Below are positions 13,701 through 26,500 of a stretch of 64,000 nt of DNA, one piece after another (positions within the stretch are counted from its first letter, which is position 1; every line of letters starts with the position of its first letter). A model generated the notes under the pieces. The model was not told where the DNA came from and ran no database searches. It saw only the letters and a program-made list of their open reading frames with translations. Made by a program: the position numbers and the translations under genes. The stretch is from Polydactylus sextarius (taxonomy: Eukaryota > Chordata > Actinopteri > Polynemidae), in assembly GCA_016801845.1 (NCBI GenBank), contig CM028912.1, forward strand, positions 3,697,001 through 3,761,000, written 5' to 3'.

Positions 13701-15451
13701 GGTCACTTCAGGACGGCGTCAGACCAGCGTTACACCGTGTTGGAGCTGCCGTACCTGGGCCGCTCCCTCAGCCTGCAGGTCGTCCTCCCCAGCGAGAGGA
13801 AGACGCCGTTGTCTTCCCTCGAGTCCCAGCTCACCGCTCGCCAGCTGGCGTCCTGGGAAACCGGCCTGCGAAGAACCAAGATGGACATTTTCTTACCCAG
13901 GTGAGAATCATGTGATCAATTAAAGTAGGTGTTTTACATGACTCAGGCTCGATGGAGATGATGTACAAACTCTTTGTTTCTGACATTCAAAGGTTCAAAA
14001 TGCAGAACAAGTTTAACTTGAGGTCTGTGCTTCCTGCCATGGGCGTCAGTGACGCCTTTAACCCAACGGCTGCTGACTTCACTGGAATATCAGGTCAGAA
14101 TAATTTTTGTTATTGATCATAAAGTTAGATTACCTCATATTTAACTGATGGCATGTGACAGTTTGTTTGTTTTTGTTTATTTCTCTCAGTGGAGGAAAGT
14201 CTTTATGTGTCTGATGCTTTTCATGAAGTGAGAATAGAAGTGACAGAAGACGGGACAAAGGCAGCAGCCGCCACAGGTGAAAACAATAATAATAATAATA
14301 ATGAAACTTAGTATAAAGAAACTGAAGGGTTATAGTTAATGATATGATGTTGCTAACACAAAGTCGTGTCTTATCTCTGTAGCGATGGTTCTACTTAAAC
14401 GATCCCGTGCTCCTGTTTTCAAGGCGGACCGGCCGTTTTTATTCCTGCTACGACAGATTGACACAGGTATTTACTTCACACTGTTCACAGTCCAGGCTGC
14501 AGGGATCCTGCTGTAATGATCACACCAGATGTTCTGCATGTTTTAGTCCAGTATATACTTCACTTCACTTAAATCATCCTGTCGTTGTTTATGCTCTTTA
14601 AGACCAATATGAAAACGTGCAGACACTTGACACCTGTATAAGTTGTATAATCCATCACAGCGAACGTGAAGGCTGCATTAATTATTATAAGTCGCTGCTA
14701 GTGAGAAGTAATGCACTTTCAGCATTTAAAATGTGTAGTTACACACAGTTACTGGAGAGGTAAAAGATCAAGTCTGATGTATCTTATTCCTTTGTGACAC
14801 AGAGCAACAAACTATTAAAATCATATCAGTGAGTCACACAGTTGCACAATAAACACAAATATTCTGCAGTTTTTTATTAAAATTCAATGTGTATTACTCC
14901 AGTGTATTACTCCTCCTGGCTGAGCATCGTTTGTTAAAATAATAGTGTCCTGCCGTTTGGGAGAAATAACTGAGTCTGTTGTGAAAATGAAACTATGAAT
15001 TTATGAGTTTATGAGAATTTGTGCACTAAAACAAAGAAGAAAAATGACAAAATATTACCTTATTCTTGCAGAATTGATACGAGCCAGTTTAATGATTTTA
15101 ATATCATAATGAGATGAACTGAAACCGATATTTGTATCAGAAAAAACAAAGAAACAACCAAATTGCAAAAACAGCTTTGAATAAAAAAAGAAAACAATGT
15201 TAAATATGGTGATTTACATTTAAAGCTCAGATATGTAGAATTTGAACATTTCTGATTTGGTGACCTCTAGTGGTTTTTATTAATAAAAACACACAAGCTA
15301 CATTAACAAGCTAAATGTCACAAAGGAGAATAAATTTCAGTCTTGTTTTTCAGATAAAATTTAATTTTACCTTATTTCTATTGTGCTCTTCATTCCAGGA
15401 TCCGTCTTGTTCATGGGCCGAGTGATGAATCCAGCTGCTCAAGGACCCTGA
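10760..15451 (+). CDS. serpine3: Serpin family E member 3
   Basis: Secreted serine-protease inhibitor of the PAI-1-like clade. The 8 coding exons are 10760-11024, 12265-12492, 13246-13488, 13702-13900, 13993-14093, 14190-14276, 14383-14466 and 15399-15451; all junctions are GT/AG and the frame closes at 420 codons (419 aa), close to human SERPINE3. The start is the first ATG of the exon and begins a hydrophobic signal peptide (MRRLPVASLFICFWL). Serpin hallmarks are seen: FRGIWQKQF, VPMMYQ, VLELPYLG, the hinge EDGTKAAAAT (residues 365-374) and ADRPFLF after the reactive loop. Aligned with PAI-1, P1-P1' falls on Arg381-Ser382, so a trypsin-like target is inferred. The small-residue hinge argues for an active inhibitor. 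N-glycosylation sequons (NSS, NTS, NFS, NHT) fit secretion. The ints6 neighbour supports the orthology. Confidence 0.93.
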
Positions 15452-15459
15452 AATTATTG

Positions 15460-15493
15460 TACACACGAACAAACACACACACACACACACACA
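15460..15493 (+). repeat. CA microsatellite in the serpine3 3' UTR
   Basis: Short CA run just after the stop codon. Confidence 0.85.
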
Positions 15494-15603
15494 TTTACTA
15501 AAACCCTGACCCCTATTTCACTACCGGTATTTATTTGTGGACCGACAGGAGGGTCCACTGACACTTCAGGAAGAGGGACAATATTTTTTTGTACATATCT
15601 GTA

Positions 15604-15609
15604 AATAAA
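15604..15609 (+). terminator. serpine3 polyadenylation signal
   Basis: Canonical AATAAA 153 bp after the stop codon, preceded by UGUA-type words and followed by a GT/T-rich stretch (15640-15675) typical of downstream elements. Cleavage is inferred near 15620-15635. Confidence 0.75.
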
Positions 15610-15720
15610 ATTTTAATACATGTTTTTACATTTCCTGGGTTGCTGTGATGTTTTACTGTTTTTTTTTTTTTGTCTGAAATTACCGACAAAAACACGTCGA
15701 GTCACATCTTTACAGAACAC

Positions 15721-15726
15721 TTTATT
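15721..15726 (-). terminator. ints6 polyadenylation signal
   Basis: AATAAA on the minus strand, with another candidate at about 15758-15763. It would give a 3' end near 15700-15710, about 70-90 bp from the inferred serpine3 3' end, and an ints6 3' UTR of about 1.9 kb. Confidence 0.6.
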
Positions 15727-16411
15727 TACATGGCCCTTCACAGTGTAAAATAGAAACTTTATTCATGGAAATACTTACAAAAAGGCCATTTTTCCACTAA
15801 ACATTCTCTTTAAATAGTACTCTAGGGTTATTTACATCTTTACAGTGTATTCAAAATACTCTTTTGGTAGCGGCCTCTTCACAAACAAAGACAAGTATGG
15901 CAGATTTTGGTCCCTGTCCAAGGAGGGAGGGAACGGAAGAGGGCTGCCCTCTGAATCCAAAATCAACTCTTGACCTCAAGACCTTAATTCAGATTATTTG
16001 TGTATATTTGAGAAATTTGAACATACTTGACCAAAAAATAATAATAATAAAAAAAAAATTAAAAAAAAAAAATGAGGATTTGTTGTTGGGATTTTATGAA
16101 ACAACAACAACAACAAAAAAAAAGAAAGAGTAAGTTTTCCTTTTTAAATTACATTAAATAAAATTAAATTCTCAAATTTACACAAGTGCATTCACGGTTA
16201 AGTGACAAGAAGTTGGTTTGAGATTCATGGCGGGGTGAAGGGAGATTAAGACAGGAGAGGGGGGAGGGAGTGTGTATGGGGGGGGTATGTTATTTGGCAG
16301 CGACCAGCACACTGGGACAAGCTGGCATCCGAGACCTCAGTTCATCAACACTCCAGGGGGAAAAACTGTTTGTGTTGCATATCTGCTGTTTCTGGCTTAA
16401 ATAAGATAAAA

Positions 16412-16414
<3 letters not shown>

Positions 16415-16443
<29 letters not shown>
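16415..16443. repeat. (TG)14 microsatellite in the ints6 3' UTR
   Basis: Perfect TG run on the plus strand, CA in the ints6 transcript. Confidence 0.9.
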
Positions 16444-17593
16444 CAAAGTAGCTCCAATGTTATTGCTGATAATGATGCATTAGTATCAGTTCCTGAGCTT
16501 TTTAATGTCCCTGTATTTTCAACATTTGTGACCAATGATGTTGCATCATTTAAAATGATTTGATTTTTTTTTACCACGTCACCTTCTCTGAGAACCTGCG
16601 CTGCAAAAACAAAACAAAAAAAAAACAAAAAAAAAACAGACTTTTTAAGTTTACCGTGTCCCGATGTAATGAACAAAAATTATTCATCATCAACTACTCA
16701 GCAATATTAACCACCAAGTCTAGTAGGTAAACCACAAGTTGACACAAAAAAAAAAAAAAAAAAAACCTCATTAACCTTTTAAGAGCACAGCACTGGAGTG
16801 CTTCAGTTAGTGGAGTGTAGAAAAGTAAATTCGACTCATCTCGCCACAAATTGACAAAAAAAAAAAAAAGAAAAGAAAAGGCATGGTGTGAAACCGTTTC
16901 ACCAGCGTCTCCACCCGGATCCAGTTTGTTCAACCAGGAGTCGGCTGAAAACGCACACACACACACACAAACAGACACAACCTGAACCCTTCCTGCACTG
17001 ATGCTCTGTGTTATCGTCACAGAGGGAGGAAAAAAAATAAACAAACAAATAAATACAAAACAAAACATAACATAACATGAGTGGGCATCACATCCAGGCG
17101 CAGGCTGCCATCTGTTCCTGCGCTCCCTTTCGTTTTACTCCTCCCCAGTTTGAAGAGATCATTCGCTCTGGTTTTATCACTTTAAAAACACGACGGTCAA
17201 ATCAGAGAGGGAGCAGAATAATCGAGGGGGAAACGCCCGAGGACAGGTTGTCAACCGTACTCAAATATCCACAGGTCTAAAATCTCATTGCATAGGCAAA
17301 TACTTTACCTGCAGCAATAAAATACTCTTTCACTTCCTCTTTTTGATCAACACTGCTTCTAGTTGATACTGTGTGTAAACTGACACGACCATCGCTAAGG
17401 TTAATTAAATGAAGAGGGTCCACTTGAGAGGTGATGGTTTGAGAGCCGGATGCTGTCTTGTCTCATCTTCGCGGAGGGTTGGAGGAGGGGGAAGAGGAAG
17501 AAGAGGAGGAAGAAGAGGAGAGGGGGGTTGAGGAGGATGTGGAGGGGTTGTCAAGTTCTTTATCAGTAAGTTCAGTTTGGGAATGAGCCGCTC

Positions 17594-20500
17594 TCAGAGC
17601 GAGTCCACGTGGTTCATGTTATTGGATCGGTTGTGGATCTCTTCCAGGAAGATTTCCAGCTGCTCAATGAGAACACGCTTCTTGAACCTTTATGGAGAAA
17701 AACAAACAGCGAGAGCAAACGTTAAGATTCAGATTTACTGACACTTTCTGAGTCAGCAGAAGACGCTGCAGTTGTTGTGGTTATATTTTCTTTTTCAAGT
17801 GATAAGATTCAGATGTGCTGCTGCTGGTGATGACAGAAATGCTGAGCGACATAAAATCTATGAGAAACATAAGTGATTCATTTCAAAAACCACAACCGCA
17901 ACAGATGGTTTTGTTCACGGGAGCAGAGGAAGGTTGAACGCGTTACCTGGCCGCCTCTTTGATGATGTTTTGGAGGAAAATGAGCCGAGTGTCCAGAGTT
18001 CCCTGGATCTGCTTCAGGAGGAGGAAAATCTTTTCGTAGTCTGAAACAGAAAGAGATGAATCACTCGATTGTTGCTGCGTTTCAGCGACAGATGACGTCT
18101 CTGATCTGATTCTATATTAAACTAACATAGAATAACGTCTTTTCACCCTTCACTGTGATTTGTTTTCAGGCTCAAACTAACAATTATATGTGACAGAAAA
18201 ATACTGAAGATATCAAAATGATATAAAATGGCATCGTGGAGCAGCAAATCACAGTTTGACAAGCTGGAACCAGAGAAAACAGTCACTTCATTTAATTATT
18301 TAATAAGCTCATTTATTATTTAAATTATTTCTTATTAGAACTGAATCTGAGGTGATAGTAATATTTGTGTAAATGTGAATGATTTCATTGTGTAGTATTT
18401 TTTTACCCACAGATGTTTAGAAAAATAAAGAGGAAAAAAAAAAGCATCACAACTTCATCTTATTATTATGCAGACGACATCACAGCACAACACTCAACAG
18501 CTTGCTGTTTGCATAATGCAGCTTTTTGAGGAAAACAACTTTGTTTAAGGGCAAAACAAAGTGTGATTACAACTCTTTGACGGTGGGACTTCTTTTATCT
18601 TTGTTTCTTTTTTTTTTTTCGAACTAAAAAGCACCGTCTGAATAAAATACGGCTTCAGAGTTTTTCTTGAGAGAAACAACTGTAACATTTAGACATCGTA
18701 TTAAAGAATATCTAGCGATACCCGGTCCTATACGTAAGCTGTTCCTTATATTTTGACAACAACTCTACTTACGCCTGCCAGGTTTCCTGATCTCCTTGGT
18801 GATGAGTGCCCTCAGCTCGTTGTTGACCTTTGTCGTCTCGTTGTGAATGTGCTTCTTCAGAGCTGTGGGTGACAGGTAGCGTGGTGGCTGATCCTCCAGC
18901 AGCACCACCTCCCCTCTGTCCTCGTTACCCAGCGGCGGCTCCCCCGCCCACAGTCGCCCGTTCTCCTCCTCGTCCCTGTGCCGTAGGTCCTGGGCGTCTA
19001 CGGACGGCGTGTGGTTCTCCTGGTGGTTTGTGGGTCCCGAGGGGTGATCCCCCTCCGAGTCTGAGCCGCTGTCTGAGCCGTAGTGGTTCTGGTTCAGGTG
19101 GTTGATGATCAAGTCTGGTTCGGGTGCTCCGTCATTCATGTCCATATCTATAAACATCAAAAATTCAAAAGGTAGAATTATTTATAGTTTGTTGACGTTC
19201 TCATCCGACTTCTCTTTAAGAGAAACTCCAACAATTCTTTGCTGTTTTTTTTTATTTTTTTTATTTTATGGTTCTGGAGAAGCTTTATCGAGTTTAAGAA
19301 AATAATGAGTTTGGAGAAAACACACGTTTATATCACAAAACCAACACAACAAACTGCAGACTCTGAAAATCCTTTTTATATCATTCAACAACTCGAGGCA
19401 GAGTAATTCATGTGGAGGTTGAAATTCTGTGTTGATAACGTTGGCATCACGTCCATTAAATGTGGACTTTGACCTTGAATGGAGCAGTAATAGTGACTTG
19501 GGCTACTCTGGTTTATTTACATTTTCAAACGTTTCTACACAATAGAAGCTGTCAGATATATCTGTGTGACACAGATGATATAATTGAGATCTAGATGTCT
19601 ATGATCCACGTTTCTGAGGCTTCAGTTACTAATTATTTCTTTTTTTGAATCTTTAACCCCAAAAAAAGCATTCTGACAGCAATGAACTAACAAAGGCATG
19701 AAAAAACCTTTCATCTGTGTTTACTTTCAGTGAACAAAGTAGATTAAAGAAAGATGAAAAGATGTTTTCTGAAAAGGGAAAAACTCATCTTTACTGTGAG
19801 ATTTACTTTCAGGCTTTCAGACTAATTGTAATACTGAAGAAACAAGCTGCTGCTGTTTATTCTTTACACCTGTCACTGTTGTTTAATCCACTTCCTGACA
19901 CCACTGTGACAAACAAGGAGATGTTAAATCCGATGATATTATCACCAAATAACAACTACAAGCGATAAACACCAAAACTGTTCAGTTGTTTCAGATAATA
20001 AAGATGCATCACAACATGAATCTCACCTCCTGTTGGTCGAGGGCTGGCGGGGGGTGTTACCGGAGGCGTGTACGCTCTGCCCAGACGCAGCAGTGGCGAC
20101 ATGCAGCGGCGTCTCTTCGGACCTCCACCCTGCATGTTGTTGTTGTCTCCTGGTCTCTTGCCCTTGTTCTGGGGTCCAGTCACAAACTCATCCGCCTCGT
20201 CGATCATCATGCCCTGATAGACACGTGAAGAAGACGGTTAACGACAAAGAATAATGGTAAATTTACATGTTTTTATTTATATCAGTCAGTGCTGATTAAC
20301 AGAGGAACAATGTAAAGTTGATGTTAACCTTCTTGTCCAGTTTGAAGGGGTTGCCGAATGTGTGCAAGCGTTTGGGCTGTTCGGGGTCGGCGTCTCGAAG
20401 AGGCTGTGGAGCAGCTTTGAGGAAATCCTGGTAGTTTCCCATCTGGGCGATTGGCACGCTGTGAAGTTGATCTGGAGAGGAGACGGGGGAAATTCAACAA

Positions 20501-23500
20501 CACGAAAGGAGACAAAGCTGCACTTTTCTGGAAAAGTATGTCATCACCTGCTGAAAATCTCCAGTCAGTGATTCAAGATAAATGAGGCCAATAGTGTCTT
20601 ACCCGAGTCCTGCCCTCTGAGAGTACAGACGCTGGTGTTGAGCAGATTTCTCCTCATTCGGCTCAGCTGGTCCAGCAGGTGGCTGCGAGGGATGTCGTAG
20701 GGATTTCTAAAGCTCTGAGGTTTCAGGCCCTAATAAGGACAGAAGACAGAGGGATGTGATTGTGAATTCAGTCCGTGTTTGTTCTGACTATAACAGTAGA
20801 TACAGTCTGAAAGAGACAGCTACGGCTCAAATGTCAAAGCTCTCAAGCACCCAAACAAAATATAGTAAACATCTCAATAAACACCTGAGGAACTCTGCCA
20901 GATGAAAAGCCAAGAAGGAAGAGAAAGTCTGAACAGAATGTGAAAGTGGAACAGTGAGATCTGAACAAAAGGTTGCTCTTAAACTCAGAGGTCTCGAGGC
21001 AAACATGGCTGACTAGCTCTTTCTTATAAAAGCTGAGAGTGTTAAGGGAAGGGTTAAATAATAATGACCTTGTTGAGCAGCGCCAGATGAAAGCCTTGAA
21101 ACTCTTTGGGGCTGAGCTCCATGGGCAGAGTCAGAGCTTCTCCCGTGAGACTCTGCAGCTGTTGGATAAAGTCTCTCCGCTGAGCCAGAGATATTCCTCC
21201 GCCTCGCCAGCGCACCTTGATGCCAGTTTCTGGCGGCATCTTTTTACCAATCGAGGCAATTAGACGGTCGTACTCGATTTTTGACTGGAAATATAAACGA
21301 ATGAGATGTTATGAGAAGGAATATAAAAGCTTCCGTGATGTGTCCAAAAATGAAAAGATACAATAACAAACCTGTTGACTCAGCTTCTTCAGGTAGGAGA
21401 CCACGCTGTAGCTCAGGCCGTACTCCATGTTGTCGGCCAACAGGTTTGGAGCTCCCATGATTCTCAGAGCTTTCCTCAAAGCCTGAGGAAAAGACAGAAA
21501 TATTTCAAAGTTTCCGTATGTTAATCAAAAGACACAGAGCTGATAAAAGTGAAGAACAAAGTCAAGTCCACTGACCCCGATATAATAAGGAGGCATGGTC
21601 TTAAGGTAGTTCTCAAAGGACTGACGCCATTTGATGGTCGGCTTGAACTTGTGCACTTTGATCAAGTCGTCTGTGAAAAATTAATAAAGATGAATGACAA
21701 ATGTTAAATGGGAAAATGTTGAGATAATTGGACACACGTGGAGAAGTGATGACCACATAAATACAGAGAGACAGAAAGACACAGAGAAAGAATAAATCCA
21801 TCACTCTTACCCAGAAGTGGCAGCAGCACGGGGTAGTTGTAGGGCATCACAAACAAGTTGACACAGTTTAGAGCTGTGCTGGCCTTTAAGTAGCCGAAGG
21901 GCTGACCCAGGTCACTGTACTTGGCACTGTTACAAACAAACACCTGGAAAAACAGGAGGAAAAGTCATCATCAAACAGAGAAAATAAGGAGAAATGTGGC
22001 TCCACAACATCTCTTTCTACCTACTACTTTATGACCAAAAAGCATGAACTACAACCTCAACTAACCTCTGTCACAGAGGATATGACTTTAACACTAATGG
22101 GGCAAAACGTTAACAGATCTGACCCTGATTCCTAATGAATATGGTTGATCTTCTACACAGCTCAGACATTCACCAGGGGTCTGGCTAAACTCATATCCAC
22201 CTCAGCACCTCGTTTACCTCAGAAGATCTTAAATCGGAGCTGAGCTTTGAGCCGAATGTTTGTTCACAAACAATTATGCTAAAACTCATCACATTAGCAT
22301 TCCTTCAGGTAGGGTCGACAGACTGTTCGCATGTTTGTATGTTTTGAGCTGACATAGCAACATTTAGCATGTTAGCATGCTAACATTTAATAAATTACAG
22401 CTGAATGCTACATGAAATAATACCAGGATCAGTAAAGTCATTGGGATTTATCCACTTGAGTCATGAATGTCTGTGCAGAATATTATAATCTGATCCGATA
22501 TCACTATTTATTATTTGTCTGGTATGAACCAACACTAGCATCCATAAAAATGTACAAACCTCTTGTAACGTCAGACAAAAGACTTTGAGGGGATGATGCC
22601 AACGAGAGCAACCTCAAACATTATTACTTTAAAAGAAAGAACCATATGTCCAGGATGCTGACACACACACTGCTGCTAGGTGGCTTGTAAACTTACATGA
22701 CCTACATTTGGAAGCAAAATTGCTGATATCTCTAACTGACCTGGTATTTTCTTCATCACACACTTTCTTTTATATATATTTATTATTTAAAATCCTCATA
22801 GAGTTCAGCTTTAACTCTAAAATCCTCTCACGAGGCATTTATTATTACTTGTGTGTGTGTGTGTGTTTGTGATGGTCGTGTACCTGCCAGCAGGTGTGTG
22901 GGGACTTCCTCTCCAAAATATATTGTGTGAGGGGCGAAGGCTCCAGTTCATATTTGTCGAAGGGCACCTTGTCTATCACCATGGGCTCACATTCCAGGCA
23001 GGAGAAACGTACGTGGGGGTGAGCTGAGCGGGGGGGCTGGACGTGGTAGATGATGTTATAACACGTTATAAAACATATTAACAATAACACTTTTACTCAC
23101 TGGAAAAAGTAAATCTATGACTGTAATATTGAAAGTCTTTTTAGACAGACTTCAAAAACCTGTACTCATTCTTTAATTATTATTAGTTTATCAAAAGTTA
23201 TCTGCTGATATTTAACCCAATGATGGCAAGAGTTTAAAGTTTAATATAAACTTTTATAAGAAAACATACTTGCTTTCATGAAACAAGTTTGTAATTGTTG
23301 TTAAATTCCTCAATTTAAAGACTTAAATCAATGTGTTTTCATGTTTCACCTGTTTTGTTTTAATTCATTTTTTCCTTGTAATTTTAAGAGAGATGGAGTA
23401 AAATGTTTAGATGTGATCATTTGGATAAAATACACATATCTTTGATTTATCATGTCACAGTTTGTGCTTGTAACTATTGTAACTTTCTGTTTAGCCTCAT

Positions 23501-26500
23501 TTTTTTTGACATTTTCGATGTCTGACGTTACTACAGTAACAAATACATCTTTTACTTCTCTTAAATGTCTATGGACTCTTAACACAAACACTTTCCTAAA
23601 TTTGCTGCAATTAAAAAAAAAGGACTAAAAAGATAATCTAGTAAGTAATAATAAAAAGAACTGTCAGTTAAATTACAGGACGGTATAAAAGGTGCATTGT
23701 TAAACCATAATAACTTTGAACTTTGATTTAGTTTAAATGATTTTGTATAAGTTTCTTACCAGCGTTGGGGAGTTCTGGTCCGGCCAGAAGGCCTCGGGGA
23801 TGGGCCAGTGACCGATGGGAACACCGGTTTTAGGGTTGGGTCGAACGTAGATCAACTTGTGACAGCAATGCCAAGGCTGCGGACCCGGCTTCACTGTCTC
23901 AGCTGGAGCATCTGAATAGGAAAATAAAGGAGGAGGGAGGAGGATTACTTCATTGATAAAACCACCAACAGAAGCAGTTCAGTCTAGAAGGTGCGAGTGA
24001 GATATAAAACAAAACAAACTAAACGTATGCATAGGCAGTTAAACGGCGACATCCACCAGCTGTTTTTGAACAACAGTAAAGAAAAAAAGCTCAGAGAGGA
24101 TTAACAAAAAGAAAAAAAAAAAAAAAAAAACAGCCAGTGGGAGAGAGCCAGGAGCTTCTCTACTAATCAAACAGATGCAGTGCAGTAGTTGTCAACAAGG
24201 TCTTTTAGAAATAAAGTCAAGAATAAATTTCATTCAGACAAACATTTAGAGGTGTCTCTTACCCTCTAGTGGAGGAGGATCAGGTCCCGTCTTCTCAAAG
24301 TTTATCACAACTCCGCTCTGAATTTTCTGCACCAGAGACTCCAGACACTGATTCAACATTCGCTGAGAGAAAACGCTGTAAGATCGTCCTGCAACACACA
24401 CACACACACACACGTACATTTACACCAAGAATAAATCTGGAAAATATTAAGCATTAGCTATTGTTTACACATGTCAAATCTGGTTTCTTTCAGACTGATT
24501 TCTCTTAGTTTGTTCACCCGTTTTAAAGCTGCGTTTATTTGAGGCAAATTTGCTGATGAGTATTATCCAATATTCATTTTCTTCTTCTTTTTTATTCCTG
24601 CCAACACCTGAGAGACTTATTTGGCTTATTAGCTGCTAAATGTTCCACTTTCTTCTCCAGCCAGCCTCTATCTTTGTCGGGCTGCTGTGCGGTGCCCAGG
24701 AGGTTGTGTACAGTGAGTTTATCATGAGTCTGTTGGCTGAAAACAGCTGTGTTCAGATTGAATTATGCAGTGTTTCATGAGCTGTAACAACAAAATGATG
24801 GGCTAAAAAAAGGCTGAAAGGAAATCACAACAATGGATGATAATTCTGTGTAATTACATACAATTTTATTCACAGGTACTATAGAAAACATCTAATAATG
24901 TTACCTATTAAATCAAACATCTGTCACTTGAGGAATCAAAAGACATTTAGGTTTGACGAATACATTCTTTTGATGTTTCCTCTGGTAATTCATTAATTAT
25001 TCTATTTGAATCACAGGATAATTAAATGAATCTGACATTAATCGAATCAAGACTTTCTGACTCAGGTCAATGCCAATTTACAGCTCAACTATTTAGATAA
25101 TGAATGAACTGGATGTTTTTTTTTTTTCTTTGGTTGTGAAAGAAGACAAATGATTGTATTAAGTTAAAACCAAACAGTACAGTATAAATTTATCACCTGA
25201 CTTGACAATTTTAATTCCTGGATGAAAACACTATTTAAAGCACGCTCTTAGTTTCGCAGCGTCCGACAACACGTACAGTGCGATTTCAAGCGCTCTCCAC
25301 TTGACAATGTGCTTATCTTCATGGGGGTTGTATCAGCCCTTTACACAATGGACACAAAAAGGTACATTTGCATGATGCGCAGCTCCACAGCTCTGAATTT
25401 GCTTTAGTTTATTCATCACAGCATCGGGACGGTAAAGGTCAGGCGAGTACATGCAATGAATCAGACACCATCTTACAAAGCTACAACTGATTAGTCTAAT
25501 TCAGCCTTCTGGCCATTTTCTGCCTCCAACTTCACCTCTAGTGACCTTGTCGCGCACCCATTCACTCACTCATTTCAAAAGGCTGTGGCTTTGTGTCAGG
25601 TCTGCCATCAGCAGTAATGGACAGGCAGCATGTACTGTAGACTGTCAGTGACAATGGAGCTGTGTCATGTTCTGCATTCAGCACCACTGACAGCTTTGGT
25701 GTGCTCTCTTCTATGTGTGTTAATCTTAACCTGCCATCAGCATCGTTCTAGTCTATTCCTCCTGCCAGCTGCTGCCACAACCAGGCAGCACGAGGACGGG
25801 GGAAGACAGCATGGATAAAAGTCCACGTCTATATAAGTGGATGTTCTTTAAAACTGGCAGGAAGGCAGCCAGGAGGGATTACACATCAAAATTGATGGGC
25901 TGAAATTATGTGATGTGGACTGAGATGCTTCCAATCCTGATCCAGGTGAGGAAAAAACGTGGGATCTCTAACCTCAGGCGACAATTAGTGCCGAGGATCA
26001 CTTGAGCAAAGCACTTAACCCCCTGCACAGCATGAAGCTCCAGCAGGAGTCGCACAGCGGTTAAAACAAGAACATGCTGCGTTGACTCGGTTTGTTCGGC
26101 TCCCACGAGCAAACTTGTAAACACAAGTCGCTCTAAATGTTGAGCAAGACGGTGCTGAGGACAAAGCTGCGGGCTGAAGTTAAAACACAACAGTTGCCAA
26201 GACAATCTTTATCTCTATCACCAAGTTTTCTTCCCCTTGAAAAAAAAAAAAGACTTATTATCCCCCGCTGCCTTTATATCGACAGAGATGATTCATCAGT
26301 TGTGCTACAGCATGCATTTAACAAATAGCTATTTTGATCTAGTGTTATAAATACTTTGAGCTTGTCCCAGCATGTTCCACGGGGATCTGTTGTAGAAATT
26401 AGGCCTGTGTCACTCCCAGGAGGAATATATCTATGATGTTTTTCCAAAATAAGATTATAGCGCTATGTACACTACACACAGTTGGCAGTTAGTTGGATAC

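Larger units (their letters stand above)
15710..17593 (-). other. ints6 3' untranslated region
   Basis: Lies between the ints6 stop codon (17594-17596) and the minus-strand AATAAA. It has no coding frame of note and contains a TG microsatellite (16415-16443), poly-A tracts and a purine-rich GGA/GAA tract (about 17474-17545) that reads as a CU-rich tract in the mRNA. Confidence 0.65.

Noticed and set aside
25906..26205. 99-codon minus-strand frame in ints6 intron 5
   Set aside because: It overlaps a SINE-like phrase and shows no family resemblance.
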